DNA of 64,000 nt from Manihot esculenta (lineage: Eukaryota > Streptophyta > Magnoliopsida > Malpighiales > Euphorbiaceae). A model generated the notes under the pieces. It had not been told where the DNA came from. It did not search any database and worked only from the letters and a program-made list of their open reading frames with translations. Every line of letters begins with the position of its first letter. Positions within the stretch are counted from its first letter, which is position 1. Made by a program: the position numbers and the translations under genes. The stretch covers positions 32,087,705 to 32,151,704 of the forward strand of contig NC_035175.2 in the NCBI RefSeq assembly GCF_001659605.2, in the 5' to 3' direction. Shown here one piece after another: positions 12,301 to 24,154 of the stretch.

Positions 12301-12369
12301 GGATTTGGAAGGAGAAGGGTATCGGAGTAGAGAGGCTGTATGAATTGGAGACTGAGGAGAAGAAGCCAT
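9325..12369 (-). CDS. SirB1/transglutaminase-like protein with C-terminal TPR, eight exons, probably plastid-targeted
   Basis: I rebuilt eight exons, each with GT-AG introns and matching phases: 12369-12169, 12058-11774, 11578-11519, 11426-11217, 10783-10665, 10528-10431, 9677-9553 and 9453-9325 (TGA). They give 408 residues without a stop. Residues 1-45 are rich in Ser, Pro and Arg with few acids, like a chloroplast transit peptide. Residues about 90-300 resemble the Transglut_core2 domain of bacterial SirB1 (YIAAEDHALV; RSGSSIMLSLIYSEILKMLR). Residues about 325-366 (LVLLESDPKELRDYSILLYH) are the TPR-like tail of that family. An ATG also lies one codon upstream (12372). The role in plants is not known to me. 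A TATA-like TTTTAT is at about 12432-12437. The gene looks intact, unlike everything around it. Confidence 0.85.
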
Positions 12370-12372
12370 CAT

Positions 12373-13238
12373 TTTGTGTGCGTTGGAAGTGAGAGGAGAA
12401 GACAGAAACGGAAGAAGGAAGGAGGGAAGGATTTTATGCGAGGAAAAAAAAGAGCATCGTTAAGTATTGACGATATTTTCTTGTAAGCAGCCGCCAAATT
12501 AAAGTTTAATTTTTTTTTTTTTTATGAATCATCCAATATTCGAAGCCACCCGAGCGTCTCTCAAATCTTTAAGGAAAGGTAGATTCAGCCATCCCACTTC
12601 TTTTTTTTTATTGAATTTCTTTAATTTTTTTTATAACGATTTATAAATTTTTTATACTATTCACTTTGTTTTAAGTTTTCCTATTACTATTCTAACTACT
12701 TTTTTTAATCGCGAATAAAAAATTAGAAATTTAATCCTCGCTAATAATGTGAATTACATATACATTTATATATCATATGATAAATGGCCCAGACCAACAG
12801 TACATTATAAATGGCCCAGACCAACAGTACGCAACAGGCTTCAAGCAAACATAATATAGACCCATAACATATCACTTAGAGGGACTGGAACCAACTAAAA
12901 TCTAATTTCATGGACTGGATAGAGTTCAAAGGAGCCCGAAAGCAGTCAGGCCTGCCCAATCACCAACATTCGTATGTGAATAAAATCCAAAATAATAGGA
13001 TCATGATCCAAAAGAGTCAAAGGAAATTAACTAGTCCATCTTACGAGAATCAGAACCTTACATCCACAAATAGGCTATCTGCGTGAAAGTGACAGTCAAG
13101 TCAAAGTGTAGGACAGTGGAGACACACTTGAAAAACACAAAAGTAAATAAAAATAAAAGGGAATGAATAATCAAACTAAAACCAAGCTTACCAAAAAACA
13201 CCTAAACTTAAACTCATTTTTGGATCTCAGAGTATCAA
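12373..13238. other. Upstream flank of the host gene and unassigned AT-rich DNA
   Basis: This contains the 5' UTR and promoter side of the minus-strand host gene, poly-T runs at about 12512-12523 and 12601-12609, and a short tandem duplication (12780-12830). The right part may be the LTR of the Tat-like element whose primer-site remnant lies at 13239, but I could not fix its ends. Confidence 0.4.
12780..12830. repeat. Two tandem copies of a 24-bp unit, period 27 bp
   Basis: The unit beginning ATAAATGGCCCAGACCAACA occurs at 12780-12803 and 12807-12830 with no mismatch. It looks like a recent local duplication, 400 bp upstream of the host gene start. Confidence 0.9.
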
Positions 13239-13778
13239 TTGGTATCGTTTATGAGAAACGAAGGGATCTTAACGTCACTGGAGTTCTCACTTAACCTTTG
13301 AACCACTAAAATCCACATGGCCAACCTTGGAGAAAACCTCACAATGGTCACTCAAAATAACCTAGCCAATCCTGTGGCCCACCCCTAGCATAAACAACCC
13401 AAGTTCAACCTAAGACAATCCAGTATTTTCATTCTCTAGTCCACCAACCCCATCGCCTACAACATCGAATCATTCGCCGAACTCGACAATAGCAACATCT
13501 CACACCTTATTATCCGACCAAGAGCTTCAAAGCATCGCTTTGCAACTTCAGAACATTGCCAACAGGTTAGGCAAAATTCTATAGCAAAAAGGCCTCAATA
13601 CCTCAAGTCAGCAGGGCTTGATGATAGTGAACCTTAACCTGCCATCAAGTGGCAGAAACCACAGTAAAGTAGCCAAAAGGGCTGGAAGGGAGGATGAAGG
13701 AGCAAGGAGAGAAAAAGAGCTAGAGGCATGAACTCGGAGCAAAATGGTGCGAGACCTTATAGACAACAATGTTGAGGA
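13239..13778 (+). pseudogene. Second Tat-like element: primer-site remnant and gag N-terminus
   Basis: About 13239-13258 resembles a mutated TTGGCGCCGTCTGTGGGAA primer site. From about 13510 a plus-strand frame reads LLSDQELQSIALQLQNIANR and continues, with stops at about 13580 and 13728, to NNVE at 13776. There the copia element interrupts it; the frame resumes after 60718. The next 90 bp after the primer remnant align with the minus-strand copy near 7420-7330. It is dead by nonsense changes and by the 47-kb insertion. Confidence 0.65.
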
Positions 13779-15265
13779 TGTTAGGAAATTCAAATATTTA
13801 TTACAACCCAAACACGCAGCGGAAAAATAAAAATCTCTTATTTTCTTCTCGAGATCCGTGTGCTTCGTTTAGTTCGAAAGGAAGGATAAACTACTAACCT
13901 ATTAGACTTCGACGAAAAGATACAATCTCAGACTCTAAGTGTTGCTTTTCAACGAACACCCGCTATGGTATCCACACGAACGTCTCTTATCCTTCTGGAG
14001 TGCTAGCTCACACTGATGGATAAGCTATGTGCTTTTTGATCTGCAGCTCAAAACGTTTTTCCCCAAAAAAAAAATCGTCTCTACACTACTCGCAACAGGA
14101 GTTATATATACGTTTTAAGTGTTTCAGTTTTCCCACAACTCTTTTCATGAAAGAGTTGTGTACATGACCAACTATCACAATCTCACAGATACTCAAATAT
14201 CTTATGTGATAGAGTTGTGTTCATAACCAACTATCACAATCTCACAGATACTCAAATATCTTTATGTGATAGAGTCCTTTATCTGTAACAGTTATAGATA
14301 GACTGCAGATCCTTTTAAATATTATTATCTCATAATAATAATTAATATTAATAATAATAATATCTTTATTATTATTAATTATACTAATAGGCTTTTAGCC
14401 CATTAATATAACACATCAACAACGTTCTTTTGTGTATGACCCAATAGGCTCATATTAATTGGCAATAGGCCCAGTCCCACAAGACCCATAAATCATAAGT
14501 TGCCTCTAGAGAGACATTATGACTACCCAACTAATATGAGGATCGATAGTCCGATAAAGCCTAATAAATAGAACATGTATTAATTCCTTTGTCACACGAT
14601 ATCTAGTTTGAACATAAGTCATGGTCAATGTCAAACTTATAATGTTCAAACTTATGATTTTTCGATCTCTAAGTAGACTGATAAATTCAAATGATATTGA
14701 TCACACTATCAATTCATTTGAGCACGGCCATGCATTTCTCAGTCTCACTTATCGATGGGTCCAGAAGATATCTCTCTCAAAGAGAGGGACAAATTCTATC
14801 TTGATTGTTCAATATCCTCTACATAATTTCCATTCTGCTCAATCATAATCTTTATGATTGTCTGATTAAAGATAATGTTTGGTTATGTCAAAACATAACA
14901 GTCCTTATGTTGGAAACTATGACAATCTCAAGTTAAAGTACGAAGACATAACTATTTTAAGATTCACTTATGACAATAACCCATGTAGTGATCTCAGTGC
15001 GGGTCCATCCAATACTTTGTTCTCTAACAAGTATCTATGATTATTGAATTATATCAACATATACATAATCATCTCATGATTATCAATCAATAACCATACT
15101 AGTTATATTTTATTATTATCAACATAATAATAAGTAACCAGGGATGTTAATCATTATTATGTAACATGCAAACAAATAATAATGATAATAAAACCCTCTT
15201 TTATTAATAACCAAAACGACATACAAAAAGGTCCAAGATAATGGCCTAGGGCAAATACACTAACA
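13779..15265 (-). repeat. Copia 3' LTR (1487 bp)
   Basis: TGTTAGG...CACTAACA ends. Contains two tandem copies of a roughly 63-bp unit at about 14157-14280. It is followed directly by the polypurine tract, which marks it as the 3' LTR of the minus-strand element. Confidence 0.93.
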
Positions 15266-15281
15266 ATCTCCCACTTGCACT
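15266..15281 (-). other. Copia polypurine tract
   Basis: On the minus strand this reads GTGCAAGTGGGAGAT next to the LTR, the standard plus-strand DNA primer site of plant copia elements. Confidence 0.85.
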
Positions 15282-17153
15282 AGGCCTAATCATACAAATA
15301 TCTAATACCCATAGACCTAGTGTGCTGATCATGCTTGACCTGTGAGAGAGGCTTGGTCAGTGGATCTGCAATGTTGTCATTTGTGTCTACTTTGCATATT
15401 TTGATATCTCCTATATCAATGATCTCTCAAATAAGGTGGTATCACCTGAGTATATGCTTAGATCTCTGATGATATCTAGGCTCCTTTGCCTGTGCTATGG
15501 TACCATTATTATCACAATAAAGGTCCATAGGATTTGCAATGCTAGGAACCAATCCCAACTCTGTGATGAATTTCTTCAACCAGACTGCCTCTTTAGCTGC
15601 ATCTGATGCTGCTGTATGCTCAGTTTCTGTTGTAGAATCTACTACAGTGCTCTGCTTGGAACTTTTTTAACTAACAGCTCCACTATTTAAAGTGAATACA
15701 AATTCTGACTGCGATCTGAAGTCATCTATGTCGGTTTGGAAACTAGCATCTGTGTAACCTTTTGCAACTAGCTCGTCTTCCAAACCTCCATAAACTAGGA
15801 ATGCATCCTTAGTCCTACTAAGGTACTTTAGGATATTCTTAACAGCTGTCCAGTGACTTTCACCGGGATCTGCCTGATATCTGCTTGTTGTGCTCAAGGC
15901 ATATGAGACGTCTGGTCTAGTACATAACATGGCATACATGATAGATCCAATAGCAGAAGCATAAGGAATCTTATTCATCCGTTCTCGCTGATTAGATGTC
16001 ATAGGACATTGATTCTTGCTAAGATGAATACCATGAGACATGGGCAAGAATCCTCTTTTGGAATCTTGCATGCTGAACCTTTTCAGCACCTTGTCAATAT
16101 AAGTACTTTGACTCAGACCGATTATCCTCTTGGATCTATCCCTATAGATCTTAACACCAAGGATATATGCAGCCTCACCTAAGTCCTTCATTGAAAAAGA
16201 ATTCCCTAACCAAGTCTTAACCTTTTGCAAGGTAGGGATATCATTTCCAATGAGTAATATGTCATCCACATATAGAACTAGAAACACAACTGCACTCCCA
16301 CTAACCATCTTGTAAACATAAGATTCATCTTCATTCTTGATGAATCCAAAGTCCCTTATTGTCTCATCAAAACGAAGATTCCAGCTCTGAGAAGCTTGCT
16401 TCAATCCATAAATGGATCTTTGAAGCTTGCAAATCTTTCCAGAATTCTCAGGGATTACAAAACCCTCAGGCTGTGTCATGTAAACATCCTCGAGCAAGTT
16501 TCCATTAAGGAAAGCTGTTTTGACATCCATTTGCCATATCTCGTAATCATAGTACGCAGCAATGGCAATGAGAATTCTAACCGACTTAAGCATTGCAACT
16601 GGCAAAAAGGTCTCATCATAGTCTATGCCATGAGTTTGTTTGAAACCTTTCGTGACAAGCCTTGCTTTGTAGGTATGCACATTTCCATCCATGTCAGTTT
16701 TCTTCTTGAAAACCCATTTGCAACCAATGGTCTTAACACCCTCAGGGGGATCAATTAATGACCAAACTCGATTGTCATACATGGATTGCATTTCAGATTT
16801 CATGGCAGAAAGCCATTTCTCAGAGTCTGGACCTGACACAGCCTCTTGATAGGTAGTAGGCTCATCTTGATCAATGAGCAAAAGTTCACGTCTGTCAGTC
16901 ATGAGAAATCCATATCTCTCAGGCTGATGACGTATCCTATCAGATCTGCATGGGACTTGTGTCACCCTTTTAGTTTCCACAACTATTTGTGGTTCTGGAA
17001 GTGGTTCTATCGACGGTTCAATGCTCTCTTGTGGTGCTTGAGTTTCCTCAAGTCGCACTGTACTCCCATTGAATCTCTGAGAGATAAATTCCTTTTCTAA
17101 AAAGGTAACATTTTGAGCAACAAACACTTTTTTCTCTAAGGAAATATAGAAAT
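15282..17153 (-). pseudogene. Copia reverse transcriptase and RNase H, 3' half of pol
   Basis: The ORF at 17127-15667 (486 codons) carries the RVT_2 domain at residues about 120-360, with the DVKTAFLNGN block at 201-210 and the catalytic YVDD at 286-289. The start of RNase H follows from about 400. The family frame continues below 15667 after an in-frame TAA, with recognisable RNase H codons to about 15290. Upstream, the frame is cut at 17153 by Tekay P1 and continues at 37064-37126. The enzyme would copy element RNA and degrade the template. The ORF is long but lacks its upstream gag, protease and integrase in cis. Confidence 0.92.
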
Positions 17154-17329
17154 TGTAATACCCGGCTAGACTCTGGTATCGGAATTCCTACCGTCCGGTG
17201 GAATCTCGAATGTCGGAAGCCTCTAGTAGGGTAGAAACATGTTTTCATAAAATGTTTTAAAGCATTTCATGGTTTTAAGTATGAAAATTAAATGAGTTTT
17301 TGCATGAAAAGTCTTTGGAGGAAAACACA

Positions 17330-17494
17330 GGTTCGGCCGCCGAAAATCAAGTTCGGCCGCCGAACATGCATGCGTTTTGGAGGCACGTTAGGCCCCCGAA
17401 AGCATGAGTGAGGGAAGTTCAGGTTCGGCCGCCGAAAGTCAAGTTCGGCCGCCGAACATGGCATGCGTGCGGAGGCACTTTCGGCCCCCGAACG
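17330..17494. repeat. Palindromic TTCGGC-C-GCCGAA array just upstream of the TATA box
   Basis: Four near-copies of the 13-bp palindrome TTCGGCCGCCGAA, plus two looser CCCCCGAA relatives, in about 165 bp. The same array is at the matching place in every other Tekay LTR here, for example 34864-35029, 50012-50176 and 57660-57824, and on the minus strand at 20714-20872 and 39037-39219. Confidence 0.9.
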
Positions 17495-17510
17495 TGGTCT
17501 GGCCAGCCAC

Positions 17511-17518
17511 TATAAAAG
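17511..17518 (+). promoter_or_regulatory. P1 LTR TATA box
   Basis: TATAAAAG inside CACTATAAAAGGGGCACTT. The same box is conserved at 35045, 50194 and 57842 (+), and on the minus strand near 20690, 28260, 39015 and 45630. Transcription would start about 30 bp downstream. Confidence 0.8.
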
Positions 17519-18043
17519 GGGCACTTAACCGAAATGGGCGAGCTTTCTCCCATTTTCGGCCACAGCTAGCTTCCGACCGCCCTCTTCCAGATCTAGTGTT
17601 CTTCCTTCAAATCCCCACCATTTTTCTTGAGTTTTAAGCTTGCATTGAAGGTTTTGAACTTTTGAAACAAGTTTTGGAGCTTTGGGAACCCAGGAGCTCA
17701 TTTTCGTGGATCTCCAAGTTTAGGTCATCTCCCTCTCGATCTTCAAGAGGTAAGAGCCGATCTTAAGCTCCTTATATGTTTTAAGTAAGTTTTAAGTTGT
17801 TTTATGGGTAGAGATGCATGTTTAGGCTTGTTGAGGAGTTTATGGGTTTTGATGTTTTGATGAACAATGTATGTTGTTTGTGTGTGTTTGAAGTGTTGTA
17901 GTTGGGGTATTTGATAGTTTGAGACCCCTAGGTGTGATGTTTGGTGTTTATGCATGTTGTAGAATAGGGTTATGCATGATTGGTTGTGTAGGGGGTTGAA
18001 ATGGGCATGAAGAACCAAGTTTCTGCCCTTTGGCAGAAACCAG

Positions 18044-18286
18044 GTTCGGCAGCCGAAGGCACTTTCGGCCGCCGAACCAGCTTGGGAGGCAGCTTTAGGC
18101 TGCCGAAGCCTGCCCCCGAAAGTGGGAGTTTCGGCTCTGTCCGAGACTTTCGGCCGCCGAAGGTGCCGCCGAACATGCATGAGTTTCGTCTCTGTCTGGG
18201 AGTTTCGGCCGCCGAAGGTGCCGCCGAACCTGCCTGACTTTCGGCTCTGGAGGGACTTCCGGCCGCCGAAGGTGCCGCCGAAAGTG
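18044..18286. repeat. Second palindromic array, inside the predicted leader intron
   Basis: Alternating TTCGGC-N-GCCGAA palindromes and half sites, with a roughly 55-bp repeating unit containing CTCTGTC. Open frames on both strands here (up to 188 codons, Gly/Arg/Phe-rich) are a by-product of the repeat. Confidence 0.88.
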
Positions 18287-18787
18287 CCCTTCCCAGCCTT
18301 TTCTTGCACGTTTTCTAGGGATGTTTTGAGGTGTTTTTAGGAGGTTTTTGGGGGTATGTTTAGAATTATGTTCTTGTTGTTTGGTGCCTCATTTGAGTCC
18401 ACCTGTGTAGGTTCGGACCCGAGGAACCGAGACCCCCGGTTGTGAGATAGTCGTTCAGAGTCCGTTGTTAAAGCTTCAGTCACCAGGTGAGTGGGATAAC
18501 TCCCTAAGTTTCTAAGTAAAGTAATTGAATAAATGAACAAATGAATGAATCTGAAAGCATACCCATGCATCATTAATGCCATGAAATATTCCAGGATGTT
18601 TGCATTAGAAATTCACGAAAATGTTGCATTGCATAATTTGATGTTGATGTGGATGGTTGTTGGGTGATCCATAGTCCTCTGATGTTATGTTATGATGATA
18701 TGTTATGGAAGACCAGCGAGGCCCATTCTACGCCCCTGGCACTATGTAAGAGAAAGACCAGCGAGGCCCATTCTACGCCCCTGGCAC

Positions 18788-21050
18788 TGTAACGACCCGA
18801 AAATCGGACCGCTACCGGCGCTAGGATCCGGGTCGACTTAAGGCCGCCGGGACCCGTAGCAAGCCTAACATGCATCCTGTGAACCTGCTTAATCCCATAC
18901 ATGATCAACAACATACATAAAAATTAAAACTTTTTATTCCATGAACATCAACCAAACTCAACCTGTGCATAACATTAACATAACATTGATCCCTCTGTGG
19001 GATCTCAACAATGCCCCCAAGGGGTGACATAACATATGCTGAGTTGGTTACATAAACATCATAAAAATCTCTAAGATCATGTATTGAAAGGGATACAACA
19101 ATCTATGGTCAAGCACACACTAACGTCCATAAAACTCATTACATAACTATACTGTACTTTTACATTGTAATTTGATCATGTCCATTGCTAGCTATTACAT
19201 AAACATGACTTCTTTACACTATCCGGACTCCTGCTATATCCTGTACCTGCAATCCTGGGGGTAAAGGGAGAGGGGTGAGCTAAAAGCCCAGTGAGCTGAA
19301 CTATAAAACATATTAACACTATGCTTTAATGAAATGCATCATAACACAGACAATTCACATAAGGGTTGGGTGAACTTGTCACCAATTAGTCCAAGTTAAC
19401 TCTGTGCCAGGCCTGTAGAATGGGGTCCTGGTCTTTCCTGTCAGAACATACTTTACTTACCATTTCCCCAGGGCCTCCTCTGAGCTCCTGGTCTTCGAGT
19501 CCCGTGACCGTGCTAGACCATAGGATGGGATCCTGGTCTTTCCTTACTCTGTGCCAGGCCTGTAGAATGGGGCCTGGTCTTTCTTACTCTGTGCCAGGCC
19601 TGTAGCATGGGGCCTGGTCTTCCTGTCATGGACTAATTGGGTCATCCGACATTCACCCACATCAACAACAATCGATGCAATGCGGCATATTCGTGAAAAC
19701 TAATGCAATCATCCTATTGCATAATCATGATGCATGATACATGATAAAACATTTAATTTAAAAGATTGAGTTTAGTTCCACTCACCTCTGGCTGACTCTG
19801 ACAACACCGAAGCAGCTGAACTCACTGCTGGGGTCCTCGGTTCCTCGGGTCCGAACCTACACAGGTGGACTCAAATGAGGGACCAAACATACGTAAATAC
19901 AACTCTAATATACTCCCCAAACCCCCCCTAAAACATCCTGAAAACATCACATAAAAACATGCAAGAAATGGCTGAACAGGGCACTTTCGACGGCAGGTTC
20001 GGCGGCCGAAAGTCCCTCCAGAGCCGAAAGTCAGGCAGGTTCGGCGGCACCTTCGGCGGCCGAAACTCCCAGACAGAGACGAAAGTCTTCTTTCGGGGGC
20101 AAGTTTCGGCAGCCGAATGCTGCCTCCACAAGGGGGTTCGGCGGCCGAAACTCCCTTCGGCGGCCGAACCTGGTTTCTGCCAGAAGGGCAGAAACTTGGT
20201 TCACATGAACCCCTTGCCTCCCAAAACCTCAAATCATGCATAAATCTCAACCAAAACATGCATACAAGTTCCTAGGGGTCTCAAACAGTCATATACCCCA
20301 ACTACAACACTTCAAATACACAAAATCCACACACATTGTTCAAAACATCAACATTAATCCATAACTCAACATATAACCTAACATGCATTTCTACCCATAG
20401 ATCTTGCATAAAACTTATTTAAAACACATAAGGAGCTTAAGATCGGCTCTTACCTCTTGAAGATCGAGAGGGAGACGACCTAAACTTGGAGATCCACGAA
20501 AATGAGCTCCTGAGTTCCCAAAGCTCCAAAACTTGGTTTAAATGCTCAAACTTGCAAAATGTGAGTTTAAAACTCAAGAAAAATGAAAGAGATTTGGAGG
20601 AAGAACACAAGAGTTGCAAAGGGAAGGTCGGAAGCTTGCTGTGGCCGAAAATGGGAGAAAACTCACCCATTTCGGCTAAGTGCCCCTTTTATAGGTGGCT
20701 GGCCAGGCCACGTTCGGGGGCCGAATGCGCTCCCGCATCCATGCAATGTTCGGCGGCCGAACTTGACTTTCGGCGGCCGAAACTGGACTTCCCTAACTCA
20801 TGCTTTCGGGGGCCTAACGTGCCTCCAAAGCGCATGCATGTTCGGCGACCGAACTTGACTTTCGGCGGCCGAACCTGAGTTTTCCTCCAAGGACTTTTCA
20901 TGCAAAAACTCATTTAATTTCATACTTAAAACTATTAAAAACATGAAAACATTTTACAAAAACATGATTTTACCCTTCTAGAGGTCTCCGACATCCGAGA
21001 TCCCACCGGACGGTAGGAATTCCGATACCAGAGTCTAGCCGGGTATTACA
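18788..21050 (-). repeat. M1 3' LTR (2263 bp)
   Basis: Starts TGTAACGACCC and ends GGGTATTACA in plus-strand coordinates. Palindrome arrays lie at 19982-20180 and 20714-20872, with the TATA box near 20690 on the minus strand. A minisatellite of about 30-45 bp (TGCCAGGCCTGTAGAATGGG and variants) is at 19408-19630. Confidence 0.95.
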
Positions 21051-21087
21051 TTCTCCCCCCCTTAAGAACATTCTTCCCCGAATGTTC
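21051..21087 (-). other. M1 polypurine tract and adjacent hairpin
   Basis: The minus strand reads TTAAGGGGGGGAGAA next to the LTR. Beside it the perfect inverted repeat GAACATTC/GAATGTTC (21066-21073 and 21080-21087) has a 6-base loop. The same pair occurs in P1 (34651-34672), P2 (57443-57464) and M2 (39410-39431). Confidence 0.85.
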
Positions 21088-21148
21088 CTCAACTAGTACA
21101 TGCATAGCAATCAACATAACATACACATGAACCACATAGAGACTAACT

Positions 21149-24100
21149 TTAAAAGAGATGAGGATATTGCCGGAGCATAGACTCCCGTGTCTCCCAAGTA
21201 CACTCCTCAATATTGTGGTGGTTCCAAAGGACGTTAACCATCGGGATTTCCTTGTTCCTTAGCTTTCTGATCTGGGTGTCTAAGATCCGTACTGGCTGCT
21301 CAACATAGGTGAGATCCTCTTGGATCTCCACATCAGGTTCACTAAGAACCTTGCCCGGATCTGACACGAATTTTCTCAACATAGAAACATGGAAAACCGG
21401 ATGGATTCTCTCCATTGAAGCAGGTAAATCCAGCTTGTACGATACATTCCCAATCCTTTGCAGGACTTCGAAGGGTCCGATGTATCGCGGAGCCAGCTTA
21501 CCCTTCTTCCCGAACCGAACCACTCCTTTCATTGGAGACACCTTAAGCAATACCAGGTCCCCCTCCTGAAACTCTACTAGTCTTCTGCGGATGTCTGCAT
21601 AACTCTTCTGTCTGCTTGCAGCAGTCTTGATTCTTTCTCTGATCATGGGCACCACCCTGCTAGTGATCTCTACTAGCTCGGGTCCTGCTAAGGACCTCTC
21701 TCCTACCTCTTCCCAGCAAACAGGTGATCTGCACTTCCTTCCATATAAAGCTTCATATGGAGCCATCCCGATGCTAGCATGATGACTGTTATTGTAGGCA
21801 AACTCCACCAAAGGTAGATGTTGCCTCCAAGAACCGCCAAAGTCCAGCACACACATTCTCAGCATATCTTCTATGGTCTGGATGGTCCTCTCTGACTGTC
21901 CGTCTGTCTGTGGGTGGAAGGCAGTGCCGAAATCCAACCTAGTACCCATAGCATTCTGCAGACTCCGCCAAAATCTGGAGGTGAACTGGGGCCCTCTATC
22001 TGACACTATAGAAACAGGAACCCCATGCAGTCTGACTATCTCATCAACGTACACCTGCGCCAACTTGTCCACAGAATAGCCACTCCTGACAGGGATGAAG
22101 TGAGCAGATTTGGTGAGTCTGTCCAAAATCACCCATATGGAGTCCAATCTGTTGGACCTCGCCGGTAACCCCACTACGAAGTCCATAGCTATATTCTCCC
22201 ATTTCCACTCTGGAATAGGTAGCGGGTTAAGCATTCCAGCCGGCTTCTGATGTTCCAGCTTCACCCTCTGACAAACTTCGCAGGCTGACACAAACTGTGC
22301 CACTTCTCTCTTCATAGCTGGCCACCAATAAACTTTCTTCAGATCCTGATACATTTTGGTGGCTCCGGGGTGAATGTTGTATCTTGCATTATGAGCCTCT
22401 CTCATAATGTCTCCTTTTAGCCCTATGTCATCTGGTACACATAAACGACTCCCATAGCGGAGGATCCCCTTGTTATCGAATCTGAACTCGCTGTCTTTGC
22501 CTGACTGAACAGTCCTGGAAATCTTCACTAACTCTGGGTCCTCATGCTGTTTCTGAGCCACCTGCTCCAGAAACACGGGTGTCACTTTCATCTGAGCAAC
22601 CAAGGCACCTGTACCAGACAACTCCAACTGTAGACCTTCCTCAATGAGCTTGTAAAACTCCTTCACCACTGGTCTCCTCTCTGCCGTGATGTGGGATAGA
22701 CTGCCTAATGACTTCCGGCTTAGGGCGTCTGCCACGACATTCGCCTTACCCGGATGATACTGAATCTTGCAATCATAGTCACTCAGCAGCTCTACCCATC
22801 TCCTCTGTCTTAAGTTCAAATCTCTTTGACTCAGGATGTACTGCAGGCTCTTATGATCTGTAAAGATTTCACATTTTACCCCATAGAGGTAATGCCTCCA
22901 CATCTTGAGTGCAAAGATTACTACTGCCATCTCAAGGTCATGTGTGGGGTAATTCAACTCATGCTTCTTTAGCTGCCTCGAAGCATAAGCAATCACCCTC
23001 TCATTTTGCATCAGTACACAACCCAGTCCCACACGGGACGCATCACAAAAGACTGTAAAGTCCTCATCACTAGATGGCAGAGCTAAAACTGGTGCTGAAG
23101 TCAACCTCTTCTTAAGCTCTTCAAAACTCTCCTCGCACTGGTCGGTCCACAGAAACTTCTGATTCTTCCTGGTTAGTCTGGTCAGAGGAGTTGCTATCTT
23201 TGAGAAGTCCTGAACGAACCTCCTGTAGTAACCTGCCAAACCCAAGAAACTCCTGATCTCTGTCACTGAAGTGGGTCTAGGCCAGTTAGCCACAGTTTTT
23301 GTCTTCTTGGGGTCCACCTCTATCCCATTCTCTGACACTACATGCCCCAAGAACGAAATGCTCCTCAGCCAGAACTCACACTTGGAGAACTTGGCATACA
23401 AGCCATGTTCCCTCAAGGTCTGTAGAACCAACCTCAGATGATGGGCATGCTCCTCTGCATTCCTGGAATACACTAGGATATCATCTATGAAGACAATAAC
23501 GAAGTGATCCAGGTATTGGCTAAACACTCTGTTCATGAGATCCATGAATGCTGCAGGGGCGTTGGTTAACCCGAACGGCATCACAAGGAACTCAAAATGC
23601 CCATATCTGGTCCTGAAAGCCGTCTTTGGCACATCCTCATCTCTGATCCTCAGCTGGTGGTACCCAGATCTCAGATCTATTTTGGAGAAACAACCCGCTC
23701 CTGCTAGCTGGTCGAATAGATCGTCGATCCTTGGCAAAGGGTACTTGTTCTTGGTAGTGACTTTGTTCAACTGTCTGTAGTCGATACAAAGTCTAAGGGA
23801 TCCATCCTTCTTTCTCACGAACAAAACTGGAGCACCCCAGGGTGAGGTACTCGGTCGGATGAAGCCCTTGTCTACCAGCTCCTGCAACTGCTCCTTCAAC
23901 TCTTTCAATTCTGCTGGTGCCATCCTGTAGGGAGGGATAGAGATCGGTCGGGTTCCAGGCATCAGTTCTATCTCGAACTCTATCTCCCTAGCGGGTGGTA
24001 ACCCTGGCAGCTCGTCTGGGAACACATCTAAGAACTCTCTAACCACTGGCACCGAGGCGGGCTCTCTAACCTGACTATTTAGCTCTCTCACATGAGCCAA

Positions 24101-24154
24101 ATACCCCTGACATCCCCTCCTAAGCAACCTACGAGCCTGAAGAGCTGAGATCAT
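21149..24154 (-). CDS. M1 RT-RNase H-integrase-chromodomain ORF (1001 codons)
   Basis: Minus-strand ORF starting at [12 protein letters not shown] holds the [11 protein letters not shown] block and the FIDD catalytic box. RNase H starts near DFTVFCDAS and has TDHKSL. The integrase HHCC finger is intact, including the Trp codon that is a stop in P1 and P2. The integrase DD35E triad is complete; the second Asp codon is at 21998-22000. A chromodomain-like C-terminus (VLWNHH...EECTWE) ends in YPHLF. It overlaps the upstream gag-protease ORF by ATGA. In P1 and P2 the two parts are one frame, so a small deletion near 24180 split them here. It would catalyse reverse transcription and integration if translated. 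Confidence 0.92.
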   Translation of the reverse strand: MISALQARRLLRRGCQGYLAHVRELNSQVREPASVPVVREFLDVFPDELPGLPPAREIEFEIELMPGTRPISIPPYRMAPAELKELKEQLQELVDKGFIRPSTSPWGAPVLFVRKKDGSLRLCIDYRQLNKVTTKNKYPLPRIDDLFDQLAGAGCFSKIDLRSGYHQLRIRDEDVPKTAFRTRYGHFEFLVMPFGLTNAPAAFMDLMNRVFSQYLDHFVIVFIDDILVYSRNAEEHAHHLRLVLQTLREHGLYAKFSKCEFWLRSISFLGHVVSENGIEVDPKKTKTVANWPRPTSVTEIRSFLGLAGYYRRFVQDFSKIATPLTRLTRKNQKFLWTDQCEESFEELKKRLTSAPVLALPSSDEDFTVFCDASRVGLGCVLMQNERVIAYASRQLKKHELNYPTHDLEMAVVIFALKMWRHYLYGVKCEIFTDHKSLQYILSQRDLNLRQRRWVELLSDYDCKIQYHPGKANVVADALSRKSLGSLSHITAERRPVVKEFYKLIEEGLQLELSGTGALVAQMKVTPVFLEQVAQKQHEDPELVKISRTVQSGKDSEFRFDNKGILRYGSRLCVPDDIGLKGDIMREAHNARYNIHPGATKMYQDLKKVYWWPAMKREVAQFVSACEVCQRVKLEHQKPAGMLNPLPIPEWKWENIAMDFVVGLPARSNRLDSIWVILDRLTKSAHFIPVRSGYSVDKLAQVYVDEIVRLHGVPVSIVSDRGPQFTSRFWRSLQNAMGTRLDFGTAFHPQTDGQSERTIQTIEDMLRMCVLDFGGSWRQHLPLVEFAYNNSHHASIGMAPYEALYGRKCRSPVCWEEVGERSLAGPELVEITSRVVPMIRERIKTAASRQKSYADIRRRLVEFQEGDLVLLKVSPMKGVVRFGKKGKLAPRYIGPFEVLQRIGNVSYKLDLPASMERIHPVFHVSMLRKFVSDPGKVLSEPDVEIQEDLTYVEQPVRILDTQIRKLRNKEIPMVNVLWNHHNIEECTWETRESMLRQYPHLF

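Larger units (their letters stand above)
17154..18787 (+). repeat. P1 5' LTR, first part
   Basis: The first 1634 bp of the LTR, to the GGCAC target site of M1. It holds a palindrome array (17330-17494), a TATA box (17511), a splice donor (17750), a second array (18044-18286) and a short minisatellite (18705-18787). Confidence 0.95.

Noticed and set aside
14621..14848. 75-codon ORF (MVNVKLIMFK) recurring at 1783-2010 and 60073-60300.
   Set aside because: It sits inside copia LTRs on the strand opposite to the element; it recurs only because the LTR does.
17330..17494. Regularly repeated palindromes that look a little like a CRISPR array.
   Set aside because: Plant retrotransposon LTR context, irregular spacing, degenerate spacers and no cas genes.
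17743..18309. 188-codon minus-strand ORF (Gly/Arg/Phe-rich) repeated at 35277-35843 and 58075-58641, and similar ORFs on both strands in other LTRs.
   Set aside because: They lie in the palindromic arrays and leader of LTRs, are open on both strands at once and reflect repeat composition; no protein family signature.
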